A stretch of DNA of 64,000 nucleotides from Ixodes scapularis (lineage: Eukaryota > Arthropoda > Arachnida > Ixodida > Ixodidae), in the NCBI RefSeq assembly GCF_016920785.2, contig NW_024609837.1, positions 49,168,745 to 49,232,744 on the forward strand, written 5' to 3'. The notes beneath the pieces were generated by a model. It saw only the letters and a program-made list of their open reading frames with translations. It was not told the DNA's origin and did not search any database. The position numbers were made by a program, and so were the translations under genes. Below, in pieces: positions 53,907 to 64,000 of the stretch; within the stretch, counting starts at the first letter, position 1, and each line of letters opens with the position of its first letter.

Positions 53907-56900
53907 AAAGTTTAATTGATATTACACATATCCCATGCACAAAATTATGGTACTTTACATAACTTTTTAGAGATGTTTGAATTTCTGTTTGAAAATGAAG
54001 ATGGCTTTCCCTCGGCTCATCGACATTGCCATCAATCATCAAGTGGGACCTCACCATCTATCAATTCAAAGACCTGACGATTCTCAATTTCTACTCGCCT
54101 AATAGTGTCGCTCAATTGAGATCAAAATGGTCGTCCAGTCGGACAAGAGGATTTCCCGTCTTCCACCCTCGCGCCCCTTCTCCCTTTCTCTGCCACGTTT
54201 CATCAGTGTCAGCTTCCACACATTGACGACCGGCTTCTGCGTCATTCGAACGTCGCGAAGCTTGATGATCGTCCTCAGACCATTTCCTTCGCCGACATCG
54301 AAAAAGAAAGATATATGGGACGGAGGCAGTGACAACCATCTGCGTTCGAAGACGTTCCGTATCTGGCGGCGGTCTTTCTGGAAGCAAATAGATCTTTTCC
54401 GTCCCCCCCCCCCCCCCCCTCCCTTCTTCCCGTCTTTGTGCAGTGGCCTAGTTTCCGTAACAGCTACACTCCGTTCGCCCCTCAGCTGACAGTGCGGTGC
54501 CAGCTATGTAATCCTTTGACCACTCATGGGTCTATTTTTCGTCACGTGAAAACTTCCCAGCTGCTTCCCACGCGGGGAGAACTTGGTCGGATGATTAGAG
54601 GAAGGCGGTCAATTGGAGGGACGAGCGGTGTTGCTCCCACCGCAGTGTCAGCTCAGGGGTGAACAAAGTGTAGGATATCGTCGGCTTCGGAAAGGCGGCA
54701 CCGGCCACTAGATGCCCGATGGCCCTCCCACTTTCCCCATCTTCCCCTTTTTAGCCTTGCAGCGGGGCTACGTAACGCGATAAGCAGGACCGATCGGTAT
54801 AACAATGGCCAGAGCAGACGCCCGAAGAAAAAGGGCGGAACGTAAGTAGGGCCAAGAAAGGAACCAAAGGGCTGTCGGGAGGGGTGACTATACTAAGGAA
54901 AGAGGAATCTGAGAGGAAGGTGGGCGAAGGGCCCGTCGGAAAGACGAGAGCGGCCAGACAAGAAGTAAGAGACAAACGAAATACGCGAAAGGAGGAAGCG
55001 TTGTCGAGAGTAAGAATCCAATATTGGGGGAAAGGGAGGACTGCGGGAACGAACATAGGTAGAGAGGAAGCGCGAACATGAGGTAAAAAATACTTATAGG
55101 ACAATGCGCTGTTTACAGACAAATCTATTTTTGCGCACACAAGGTGTTGGCGCTCTGCGAGCACAGAAAATAGATTCGCGTGAAGGTAAGCGTCCACGTA
55201 TACGCCGTGTCGACAGTAGCGCTACCGGAGCAGCCTGATGCCAGAACTGCTTGTTGGTATATATGCGAGCAGCCGGGCCAAAGAAGCAATCTCAAGACAA
55301 AACCGCTATATAAAATACTAGCATTTTAATACATATAAAATACTTTGAGTATTTTTTTATTCTTTGTTTGTAAACGTACTTAATGTGGTATTTGTCAATT
55401 GTAATTAAATACTGCAAATTAACACCTCACCTATACAGGGTGTTCGGGCCACTTCTGGCTGCCATGACAGGGAGACAAAAATACATACCGTTCTCTTATG
55501 TTTACCTTCTGTCTTTTAGTGTGCGTCGCGCACCAAGTCAAACACTAGCGAGCAACTGCGTGAAAGCAAGTGCCGTGCCTCGAAGTTGCCAAAGCGTACT
55601 AGCACGAGCAAAATCTCACAAGTGAAGTTATTTCGGCTATCTCGAGACGAGGGACGCCACCGACGCCCGTCGAGGCTAGGTGATTGCGAGACAACAGCGT
55701 TGGAAGGCTGTGCTAGCCTCCTTCGACGTGCTGCCGAGAGATGGCGCAACGCAACAAGCGCGAGAATGCTGCGCCGGCTCCGCGGCGCCTCGACTGGCCT
55801 CGACCGACCCATCTCCGTACAATGATGGACCATTGCGGTACGTGCAAATGCAATATGCACGGTAATCTGGGAAAGAAGTCTCGAGTACCGAAACAAGCAA
55901 GGAAAAAAAATACGGTTTATTACTGAAACTCACGTTGCGCTAAAGGAAGCGTAATAAAATCTTTCAGAAGGTTCTCTGCTAAAACCGAGACACGGCTCGG
56001 CGACCCCTGCGGGGAACCTCGGTGCTTATGTTCGACGCCTGGGGAAGGTAGGTGCACACCGCCGATGCCTTGCCGTTCACAAAGGAGTTGAACGCGTTTA
56101 GATATTTGCAGGTTTTAGGTCGTTCTCAGGTGTATTAACCAGGCTAATCGAATAGGTAGTCCTGAAGATGCTCTCAGGATACCTTCGAAAGATGTGTCAT
56201 TTATTTGAGGAACAAGACTCTTTTTTTTTTCAACCAAGTGATAAGATAGGCATTGTCGATCCCGTTTAAGTACATTTTAGGGGGTACCTCATTTAGGACT
56301 CAAAGTTCAGATTGAAATTACTCGCTACTCAGTGCGGGGCCTGAAAAACTAGCAAAAAATATAGTCAACAGGAAGTAAAATACTCCCCATCAAGTTCGGC
56401 CGTTATTTGTTTTTGTTTGCCTCCTCACACTCTGCATAATTGTATGTATGAGCTATTTTGGTTACTCTTCAAGGTGTGAGTGATATATAACGAGCATGAT
56501 TTGTCTTGGCTTGAGAGCCATAAACACCAAACAGAAACAAAGAGAAGGCCAATGTAGCCAGCGCGGAAAGACTGCTGCTCCGGTCAAATATTTGCGGTAA
56601 TTCGATTGCCCGAAACATTAGTGCAATACACTAATAAAGGGCACTGAACTGTATTCAAAATAAGAGGCTGATGTTGGTTGTCACCTAAGTTTTGAATTCT
56701 TTATTTCCATTTGTAGTCTTGAGCCCTAAAGTTTCTACTAGCAACATTGGAGCACAGAAGGAGTGACGACATATGTGGGTTGAGCTTCATAATATGGGCA
56801 GTAGAACATGTTCCTAATATATTACAAGAAGTTTAATGGTGTGTAATTTGTGTTGCGAAACCTAGTTCCATAATCCCTCAGCAGCACCAAGTCAAATCAC

Positions 56901-57923
56901 GACATACTCTGTTGTTTCGACTGCCTGCTCGAACTGCAAGTCGTCTAACATGTGATGTTGCACCGCTGGTAATCGCGCGGGAATTCGAACGTGTTTTTTT
57001 TTAATCACATTCAATTGCAGTTTTCTCAATAGCTATTGTTTTAGCTATATAACCGGCCCAGTACCCCTTTAATATTCATCATCACGCAGTAGGAGGGCAC
57101 AACCCGTCGCCAGTTAAATTCTCATTGAAATCAAAACGGACAGGGAGGGGAACGACCCCAACGAAATTATGGATTATCTTCTGCCGTGCAAGGCATCATC
57201 CCTATGTATTCCAAGCGGTGGTGCGTTAGGATGCTAGGCAACCGATAACTATTGGCATTTTGAATTTACGAATTTTAGTATTTGTTCTACTTCCGCAAAA
57301 AGCGACACCTACCAAAATACGTGTTACTCAGTATATTTAAAACTTTTAACGCATTCATATACAGCATTAGAATAAGAACCATAGCAGGCTGATATTAAAA
57401 TTAAAAAAAATTACGGGCGTTTGTGTGAAGCTTGTTAACTGTATTAGGTGCGGGAGAAAACTAGGTCATGCGATATCACTTTATTTAGAACTTTTTTGTC
57501 ACAGCTCCTTCCTTGAAAATCTTTCAGAAATATCTGTCCCCACCTGAGCTCCCGATGCCACACCCTGTTCTTCGACTCACTGAAAACCTTCTGTGGTCAC
57601 CGTCACGATTGCAACAGATTATCATCTGAATGGATCTACGCATGAACCGAACTTTTGGAGCCAGCAAGAACCGGAGCCATTTCCAATCAGCTTATCTGCT
57701 ACACTGATTCCAGTTCACGCACTGCTACTTCTGGGCAGCAGCAATAAAATGGCGGACACGCGGAAAACGAAACTATAATCAGACACTCACTGATACATGC
57801 CCAGTTGCTGCCTATGTGCGAAGACGTCCTAACGTCCCGGAGAACCTTGTGAGCACGCGAAATATTTTTTCACCGTCGGAACAAGGGCTACTCAGCGAAC
57901 ATCCATCCCAGATTGCAAGATCG

Positions 57924-57927
<4 letters not shown>
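53907..57927. other. Long stretch with no assignable gene
   Basis: Overlapping frames on both strands at 54127-54489, 54751-55197 and 55516-55933 reach 148 codons but have no family signature; antisense pairs are equally open, as expected by chance in GC-rich DNA. A C run lies at 54403-54420. TACAGGGTGTTC at 55435 looks like the end of a TA-flanked MITE without a visible partner. Confidence 0.4.
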
Positions 57928-57980
<53 letters not shown>

Positions 57981-58096
57981 TGTGTGTGTACGTGCGTGCG
58001 CGCGTGTGCGTGCGTGTGTGTGTGTGTGTGTGTGCGCGTGCGCGTGTGTGTATGTGTGCGTGTGTGTGTGCGTGTGTGTGTGTGTGTTTGTGTTTG
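57928..58096 (+). repeat. Compound (GT)n microsatellite
   Basis: GT repeats interspersed with GCGT and TTTG variants over about 170 bp. Cys/Val-rich and His/Thr-rich frames are artefacts. Confidence 0.95.
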
Positions 58097-58548
58097 TAAG
58101 GTGGGTGCTCACGTCTACGTTTTAGTTGCACTTGTACATTCATAGCCTACTTCTTGATGTACAGAACGAACACCAATTAGGATGATTTAATCAATTTTCC
58201 TTGTTAGTATGGCGTACTATTTCTACAGTACTAAAACCACAACCACCTACAGGATTCAGGGGAAAACAGCGATGAATTTAGGACGAAATATGCACATCAG
58301 TTCAATGAGAACTACAAAACAAAGTCAAAACAGAACCTGAGACGCGCGGCGCTACAGTAGAACTACTGTAGTTCCCTTTTCTTCAGAATTTTATATCGGT
58401 GGGTCGTATGCAAGGAAGCGCCTTATGCTTATTTTCTCCTGTATCTATGTACCTTCGCTAAAAGAATTTGTCACGGGAGCTATATTCATCGTTCGATTTG
58501 CTGACAAGAATAAGAAAACTTGCTTTCGCTTGAGCTGATATTTTGATC
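58097..58548. other. Stretch with no recognisable gene
   Basis: No supported feature. Confidence 0.4.
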
Positions 58549-58582
58549 ATCAAATATATTTATATATATATATATATATATA
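58549..58582. repeat. (AT)n microsatellite
   Basis: Short AT run that, like the one at 18062, lies close to a hammerhead-like core. Confidence 0.9.
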
Positions 58583-58640
58583 ACAGAGAAGAAAACAAAA
58601 ACCGTTGGCGAAAACAGCAACAGTGTACGGCTTACCCTTC

Positions 58641-58671
58641 GACGTTTCGGCCGGAGTCTGGCCTTCGTCAG
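58641..58671 (-). ncRNA. Hammerhead-like ribozyme core, all core bases present (H4)
   Basis: On the minus strand: CTGACGA, stem II (GGCC-AGACTCC-GGCC), GAAAC, GTC. This satisfies CUGANGA and GAAA of the hammerhead catalytic core, with the usual stem II between them. Hammerheads of Penelope-like elements use a very short helix III and helix I from flanking sequence. I could not resolve a convincing helix I or the loop of helix III here, so activity is unproven. It joins directly to the hairpin at 58676. Confidence 0.55.
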
Positions 58672-58675
58672 GAAG

Positions 58676-58755
58676 AACTTTTACAGATGAACACTGGTGG
58701 TATTTATACAATCAATCAATTGTATAAATACTACCTGCGTTCATCTGTAAAAGTT
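58676..58755. repeat. 80-bp hairpin beside the hammerhead-like core
   Basis: Arms of 35 bp (AACTTTTACAGATGAAC... and its complement) match at 32 positions around a 10-base loop ATCAATCAAT. Confidence 0.85.
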
Positions 58756-59680
58756 CATTGCGCACGCCTCAACGTTAAATTGTTGTTCCTACGCGATGAC
58801 ATAACACTTCCTCGTAATTTACAGACACTGTTCATACCTGTTTTTCGAATCCACTGCATGGATCAGACCGCAATTTAATTCTAGATAGACAATGATTACT
58901 CACGGGCTAGTCTGTTTTTTTTCTTCAATAAATCGGTGATTTGCTGAAAATTATTCAGGTTGGTTAGTGTCATAATCCTTGCTTGACAACATGCAAAGAT
59001 TATTTCGAGCACTTGGACGGTCTTGGAGGGAAAGGAGGGAGTGTCTGTGCCCGCAATGCGTGAGGTGCTCGCACTCTCCTTCCCAATAGATACACGTGCT
59101 TAAAATTTTCAAACTGTGTTGGTGCCATGGACGGCAAATACACTACCATTAAGTGTCATCTGCTGAGTGAATTAATACCGTTCAACTGCAATCACGCATA
59201 GGTTCTGCATTCTGCGCTTCCTCAACTTCTGCTATTAACAAAACTTTATGCCTTTCCACTCTGGTGAAGAAAGAAGACCAGCGAAGCTGTACTATGGTGT
59301 TAATGAAGTAATGGGCCGCCGCAAGTCGGCAAGCCAGAGGGGAAAGACTCGAAAGTTTGCCGCCTTCGCTCATAGATGGCTGTAGCTGTCCGGAGTGTTG
59401 TGGCGACATTCGTTTGATAGCGGACAAGATCCTGGAGAAACTAGCCCTTAACAGCTCCGCTGTAAAATTATATAGTTAGGTATGTCACCTTGGCTTCATT
59501 TATCTCTGTCGATCATTTATATATTTTATTCTTAGTTATAAAGTTTATTAATGGTGTTGCAGGGATTTAAATCTATTGTGGTTGTTTTTAGAAAATTCCA
59601 ATAAATATTATTATTATTATCCTTATTAATATCATTATTATTATCCTTATTAATATTATTATTATTTTGTTGCTGCAATC
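58756..59680. other. Stretch with no recognisable gene
   Basis: An (ATT)n/(TTATTA)n microsatellite lies at about 59605-59670. No other feature. Confidence 0.45.
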
Positions 59681-59695
59681 AAATTACTAATTTGA

Positions 59696-60305
59696 TTACA
59701 GATCTGTGCTGAAGTGTTTTTGAAGGGAGTCAAGAAGCGAAGCCTTTTCTCCGCGCCCTGTAAAATAATTAATCAACTTCCATGTTTCACGTGGATTCGA
59801 TCTTGCCTCAAAGAATCTTCGCTGAAAGTAGCATCGTTTGGCAGACCGCATAATTGCATTAGCTTTGTTCCGAGCGCTTCTGCTTTTAACTGCAAATTGT
59901 TTGGTGAACCACGGGAACGTGACCACAACGTATCTTTTTCTTTGATTGCAGTCATAATATCAGAATTAAACCATGGCTTATAAGACCGTCGTTTGAAATT
60001 AACCTTTTTCTTGGCGGCACAATAAAAGGATTAAAAGACCTCGACGAAATCTTTATAGGCATTGGAAGGTTCTGTGAACACCAAGAGTTCGTTCCAGTCA
60101 AAGGCAGCGACCAAAGCATCGAATTTTACCGTATCCGTTATTGAAATCAACGAACAATCGCGCCTGGTCCCTTGCTCTTCGGATACCTGAGCGTCTAAAC
60201 GACATCCAACAATGTAATGATCGGATAGTTCCTGAGTGATTACGGCGGATTTTACAGACATATCCGGAGCACAAATATTGATATGGTCAATACAGGAAAT
60301 TTTGC
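59696..60305 (-). pseudogene. Inverted segment: LINE endonuclease C-terminus and linker
   Basis: On the minus strand, SCIDHINICAPD and ITQELSDHYIVGCRL carry the endonuclease SDH motif, followed by FDALVAAFDWNELL (60031-60305). After frame breaks near 59950-60030 comes a linker typical of LINEs preceding the RT domain: PWFTKQFAVKSRSARNKANA and RRFFEARSNPRETWKLINYF (59696-59926). It is oriented opposite to the RT segment immediately to its right, so it cannot be one transcript unit. Confidence 0.75.
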
Positions 60306-61507
60306 TGCTGGAAAGGGCACTCAACCACTGCTGGAAGATTTTTCTGACCTACTACAGAGTGTTTTTGATCGAAACTTCTGTTCATGTGTAATTTTTCTTG
60401 ATGTCGCCAAGGCCTTTGACACGGTCAGTCATAAGATGCTTCTTTTTAAACTGCAGAATTACGGTTTCCGTGGACCATTTATTGCATTGCTTAAAAATTT
60501 CTTTTCGTGACTGCTCCCAAATCGTATCTATAGGAAATTTCAAAAGTGCTCGGCTGATGCTAAAAGCCGGTGTGCCCCAGGGATCGGTTTTGTCTCCATT
60601 GTTATTTAATCTTTTTGTTAATGATATCTCAGGAAGGCTCACCAGTTGCAAAATTTTTCAGTATGCGGATGATACTTTACATGTCTCTAGTCACATTAAT
60701 TACCGCCAAGCTGTGCAGTTATTGCAACATGATTCTGCACGTCTAATGGACTGGTTTTATGACAATTATATTACAATTAACACATCCAAAACCAGACTTG
60801 TTTGCTTCAGAAATCCGCTGAAAAGTGTAGAATTGGACTCATCATTTGTGTTACACAGATCCAGCTGCCTTGATTGTACATGTAGCTCCCTGAAATATGT
60901 TGACACTGTTAAGTACTTAGGCATATTCTTCGATTCAGATTTTTCGTGGTCAACGCATTTAACGCATGTTTCTGGCAAGCTTCGCAGCATGTACTGCTTA
61001 CTTTACAATAAGAGGGTGCTTATGCCATTCGCCGTTAGGAAATCAATTGCTACTGCTCTTGCTTATAGTATACTAAGGTATGGCATCACATTATTTGGTA
61101 ACTGTGCAGAAATATGGCAAACTAAAATTGACCGCATCCTTAGGAATTTGTTAAGAAGTGTTGGTTATCATTATGATCTTGCACCAGAAGCTGACATCTT
61201 TGAGGCTCTACAACTACCTAACTTCCATTCACTTTTTTTGCAATGTGTTGTGCTTTCTCATTTCTGGTGTAGCGACTTTAAACATCCCTTTGTGCCCCGC
61301 AGAGATTTACGTACCTGTGATCGCTTCATAATCCCCCGGTGTTTCACAAGATATGGTAAGCGAGAGCGATCTTATTATGGGCCATACATTTTTAACAGAC
61401 TCCCCACCACTTCTTTGAAGCTACAAATAGGAGAAAATTTAAAAATCTATTGGACAGTTTTACGCTTTAATTCATTGTACGATTTCAATAACGTATTGTT
61501 GTGTTAA
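60305..61507 (+). pseudogene. LINE reverse transcriptase (sense 3' segment)
   Basis: Starts within the RT domain at AGKGTQPLLEDFSDLL, then FLDVAKAFDTVSHKMLLFKL (first catalytic Asp). A one-base frameshift at about 60500 separates it from the following 300-odd codons, with AGVPQGSVLSPLLFNLFVND, QYADDT (the catalytic YADD box), KTRLVCF, KYLGIFFDSDFSW and a C-terminal thumb/connector. It ends with a stop at 61507. Without the frameshift it would match the size of a full RT C-terminus; with it, and with the missing N-terminal part, the copy is dead. Confidence 0.85.
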
Positions 61508-61745
61508 ATGTTGTATCTAATATGTTTGCTGGGATATTGTGGGGTTATTATTTTCTGTTTCTCACATAGTGCGATAAATTTTTAAATGGGTGCTCTACGG
61601 ACTTCTTCTGTGCTATCTTTGACATTCTATTTGCTGGGTTCTGTCCTTCAAGCCTCTACTGGCTTCGACCGACCCGTCACCTTATATTGTTATGAAGGTA
61701 TCTAAATAAATAAAATGAAAATGAAATGAAAATGAAAAAAAATGA

Positions 61746-61893
61746 AATTAGTATCGGTATTTACTTATCTTCATTTGTATAATCTGCGTTTCAACTAGTG
61801 TATGAGAGTACAGCTAAATTACATCGATTTAAGTACGCGCTGTTTAATTACAAAGTAACAAGTTACATAAGTTCAGTATTCAGAGTACCATTT
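61746..61893. other. Short unassigned gap
   Basis: No supported feature between the LINE tail and the gypsy fragment. Confidence 0.4.
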
Positions 61894-62938
61894 CTACGCC
61901 AGGGTCCCGCTGCCTACCAGCGTTGAAAGCACGGCATTAGCATGCATTTCGACGTCGGTCGTGTCGTGTTCTGCTTGGGAATCACCGGAGATTCGGGAGA
62001 GTGTGTCCGCGATCACCAGCTTCTTTCCAGGGACAAACTGTAAATCAGTTTTGAACTTAAGCAAACGAAGAAATAGTCTTTGCAACCTTGGTAGCAGGTC
62101 GCCTAAGTTTTTCTTTCCAAGAGCGATCAAGAGCTGATGGTCAGTTTCAACGAATATTTTTCTTCCGAGTGTGAATTCGGTAAATCTTTCGCACCCAAAC
62201 AAATTCCCAGAGCCTCCTTTTCGGTCTGAGCATATCTACGCTCTGTGTCTGTGAGTACTCGAGATGAGTACGCCACCACTTTCCACTCCTTTCCGTCATG
62301 CTGGAACAAGGCAGCACCGAGAGCAAATGCAGAGGCATCTGTTGAGACTTTGGTGGGTCGAGGGGGATCAAAAATTGCCAGGACCGGTGCTTCAGTGAGC
62401 AATTTTCGCAGTTGTTGCCACTCAGCTTCATAAACCTTCTGCCATTCAAAAATAGTGTCTTGTCGAATAAGTTGACGCAACGACTCTGTCTGAGTTGACA
62501 AGTTTAGCAGGTACTTTCCAAAGTAGTTTACAGCTCCTAGCAGGGCCGTACCCAGAAAAAAATTTCGGGGGGGGTTTTCGGGGACAACGGCGGCCATTTT
62601 GAAAATGTCTATTGTCTTATTTTCGCCTATGAATCATGTGCATCGGTGGCATATAATGGAGAGTTATAGCAAACCGGAGAACTGGTCCCGGTTTGGTACC
62701 CGGTAGCCGACCGGCGCCACTGCGCGTGCGCAGAGGTGGAGATTAAAATCGGCTGGCTGCAAGTGCACCGACCAGGGCCGTACACAGAAAAAAATTTCGG
62801 GGGGGGTCAGAACCCCATATCCCCCCCCTGGTTACGGCCCTGGCTCCTAGCAACTGCTGAACCTCTTTCTTCACCGCTGTAGTTGGTAGGGCTGCAACAC
62901 AATTCACAAGTTCTGGATTTGGCTCAATGCCAGCGGGG
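61894..62938 (-). pseudogene. Ty3/gypsy pol fragment (RT end and RNase H)
   Basis: Read on the minus strand from 62938: GIEPNPELVNCVAALPTTAV and KKEVQQLLGA (end of RT), interrupted by the MITE at 62541-62842, then GAVNYFGKYLLNLSTQTESL, FEWQKVYEAEWQQLRKLL and the RNase H start STDASAFALGAALFQHDGKE with AYSSRVLTDTERRYAQTEKE. After a frameshift near 62190 come FGCERFTEF, KIFVETDHQLLIAL (catalytic Asp) and FVPGKKLVIADTLSR, after which it fades. These are the thumb and RNase H of a retrotransposon polyprotein. Protease, most of RT, integrase and LTRs are absent, so it is a truncated, dead fragment. Confidence 0.85.
62541..62842. mobile_element. hAT-like MITE inserted in the gypsy fragment (302 bp)
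   Basis: GCTCCTAG is duplicated exactly on both sides (62533-62540, 62843-62850), and removing the insert restores the gypsy reading frame context (QQLLGA-VNYFGKY). The ends are CAGGGCCGTACCC and, reversed, CAGGGCCGTAACC. The 8-bp duplication and CAGGG ends fit hAT. A second copy of the left end (CAGGGCCGTACACAGAAAA) starts at 62773, so the last 70 bp look like a mini-element or a duplicated terminus. Confidence 0.82.
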
Positions 62939-64000
62939 TCATTCCACGCCAAACCGCACGACGAGGTGGCTCGACCTCCTCCGATCTTCACCGAAAAAAT
63001 CACAGTGGTAGTCAATTGCCCCATAAGTAATCGGACAAAATATTTCTTCTAAATATTTGTTTGTTTTGTGGCGGCCATTTTTTAAACTTTGAGAAAAGTG
63101 TCTTTACTGTAGGACATTTCAACATTTGTGTAATTAAGTCGAAATGCGAGAAAACTATTATGATATCGGAAGAAGACTTACAATATAATGCTTCTTATGT
63201 AATTTTATTATCATAATAAAATAAAATAGTTTTAAATAGTTTTAGGCCTAAGAAAGCTAACACACATCATGCCATATTCATTGAATTATTAAATCAACTT
63301 AAATCATAGACACTGATTTGAAACTTTTTTTTCTGAACAACAGCTTCTATTTTGATGTGTTAAAAAATTACTACATCTTAGAAACTATTACTTTTTATTT
63401 TAAAAATATATGAATTACGTCAGTTTTTGTGAATTGGCAATTTTTGGAGTAATAAAAAAGAATGTTACCCCTCAGTCTCGAACAAAACATATATATCAAA
63501 ATATAGCTCCAAGCTTCTACAATGAAATATCAAAAATTTAGAAAGGTACTTTTTTTTTAATTTAAGAAATATTTTTTTCTTTCGGACAATAAGACGTAAT
63601 CTGGCGTGACGCTTTTGAGCAGGCTAGTTGCATGGTAGAACAAAAAACGCGCGAACGCGTTTCAAGTGGTGAAGACGATAATAATACGGATCGTAGCGAG
63701 CACCCTTTACAAGTTATTTTATTGATCTTTAGAACACTAACAGTGATGCGTTACAATAATAAAACCCTCACTGTTCATTTTCAATGGGCGCTCAGTAAAG
63801 CAGACGGAGGATCCGATGGGAGCGCCAGCTGGTATGCTTCAATCACATTAATGAGTGAAACGAAACCGAAACTAAACTTGTAAAAATTCCTTAGAATGAC
63901 ATAATTGGTCTTAACAGTCCCAAAGCTAATAGAATATAAAGAAAATGTTCCCAGACTTTATTTAAATGGATGCACGCCACGAGTAACAAAGACTTGCAGG
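62939..64000. other. Stretch with no recognisable gene
   Basis: AT-rich sequence to the end of the window. The gypsy similarity stops abruptly at GGGGTCATTCCACGCC (about 62938-62953), which could be the end of another element, but I found no matching partner. Confidence 0.4.

Larger units (their letters stand above)
59690..61745. mobile_element. Second CR1/L2-type LINE, 5' truncated with inverted 5' segment
   Basis: The left third (59690 to about 60300) encodes endonuclease-end and linker sequence on the minus strand. The right two thirds (about 60305-61507) encode reverse transcriptase on the plus strand, followed by a 3' UTR and an (AAATG)n-like tail at 61700-61745. The order inverted-5'-part, then sense-3'-part is what twin priming produces. 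About 120-150 residues of the expected N-terminal RT are missing between the two segments. It is a different family from the LINE at 49137. Confidence 0.75.

Noticed and set aside
54127..54489. 120-codon plus-strand frame with poly-Pro
   Set aside because: The proline run is a C tract, and equally long antisense frames overlap it. No domain is visible.
56270..57080. Third TTAA-type element (GGGGGTACC... to ...GTACCCCTTTAA)
   Set aside because: Only a few end bases agree and the left border lacks a clear TTAA.
62939..63900. Possible element bounded by GTCATTC ends
   Set aside because: The two ends (about 62941 and 63897) share only seven bases, which is too little to support.

Overview
This is 64 kb of animal nuclear DNA, most likely from an ixodid (hard) tick. 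There are no operons. The few coding signals are short exons with GT-AG borders. Almost everything recognisable is transposon-derived: CR1/L2-like LINEs with short tandem 3' tails, Ty3/gypsy pieces, a tRNA-derived SINE head resembling ixodid SINEs, a fragment of a CCHC-protein family that I recall as expanded in ticks, many fold-back elements, and an interstitial TTAGG (arthropod telomere-type) tract. The species assignment is inference; no host gene pins it down.

Layout. 1-8.4 kb: a TA-flanked inverted-repeat element, an exon pair resembling the start of DUF4806-type proteins (minus strand, about 4 kb), a hAT-like mini-element, a large fold-back, a 156-bp tandem duplication, and a SINE head that ends a CCHC-family exon. 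9.2-13.2 kb: a 122-bp satellite split by a transposon-like unit whose core is packed with CACGTG and TGACGTCA palindromes; a second member lies at 12.6 kb and a third at 47.9 kb. 13.37-16.39 kb: a complete non-autonomous LTR retrotransposon (540-bp LTRs, 4-bp target duplication, tRNA-Lys-like primer site, polypurine tract). 17-18.2 kb: a MITE, TTAGG repeats, and a (TA)n block bordered by hammerhead-ribozyme-like cores. 18.2-31 kb: mostly unassignable sequence with a fold-back element, a 61-bp satellite and microsatellites. 31-35.6 kb: a TTAA-flanked element, then the best host-gene candidate on the plus strand (exons near 32.1, 32.7 and 34.9 kb, a tiny last exon at 35.24 kb and a poly(A) signal at 35.56 kb). 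36-45 kb: hairpins, a 25-bp minisatellite, a hAT transposon with a perfect 8-bp target duplication, a TTAA-flanked MITE, and a 1.65-kb long-TIR element holding a broken 'SDG...SxFK' protein. 49.1-53 kb: a nearly full-length minus-strand LINE whose ORF1 starts with a 2A-like peptide. 58.5-58.8 kb: the best hammerhead core next to a long hairpin. 59.7-61.75 kb: a LINE with its 5' part inverted (twin-priming shape). 61.9-62.9 kb: a gypsy pol fragment broken by a hAT-like MITE.

The window reads as an intergenic or intronic transposon graveyard around one or two small host-gene fragments. The most unusual items are the three-member family with interchangeable palindromic cores, the hammerhead-like set, the LINE 2A peptide, and the long-TIR element with an unfamiliar transposase candidate.
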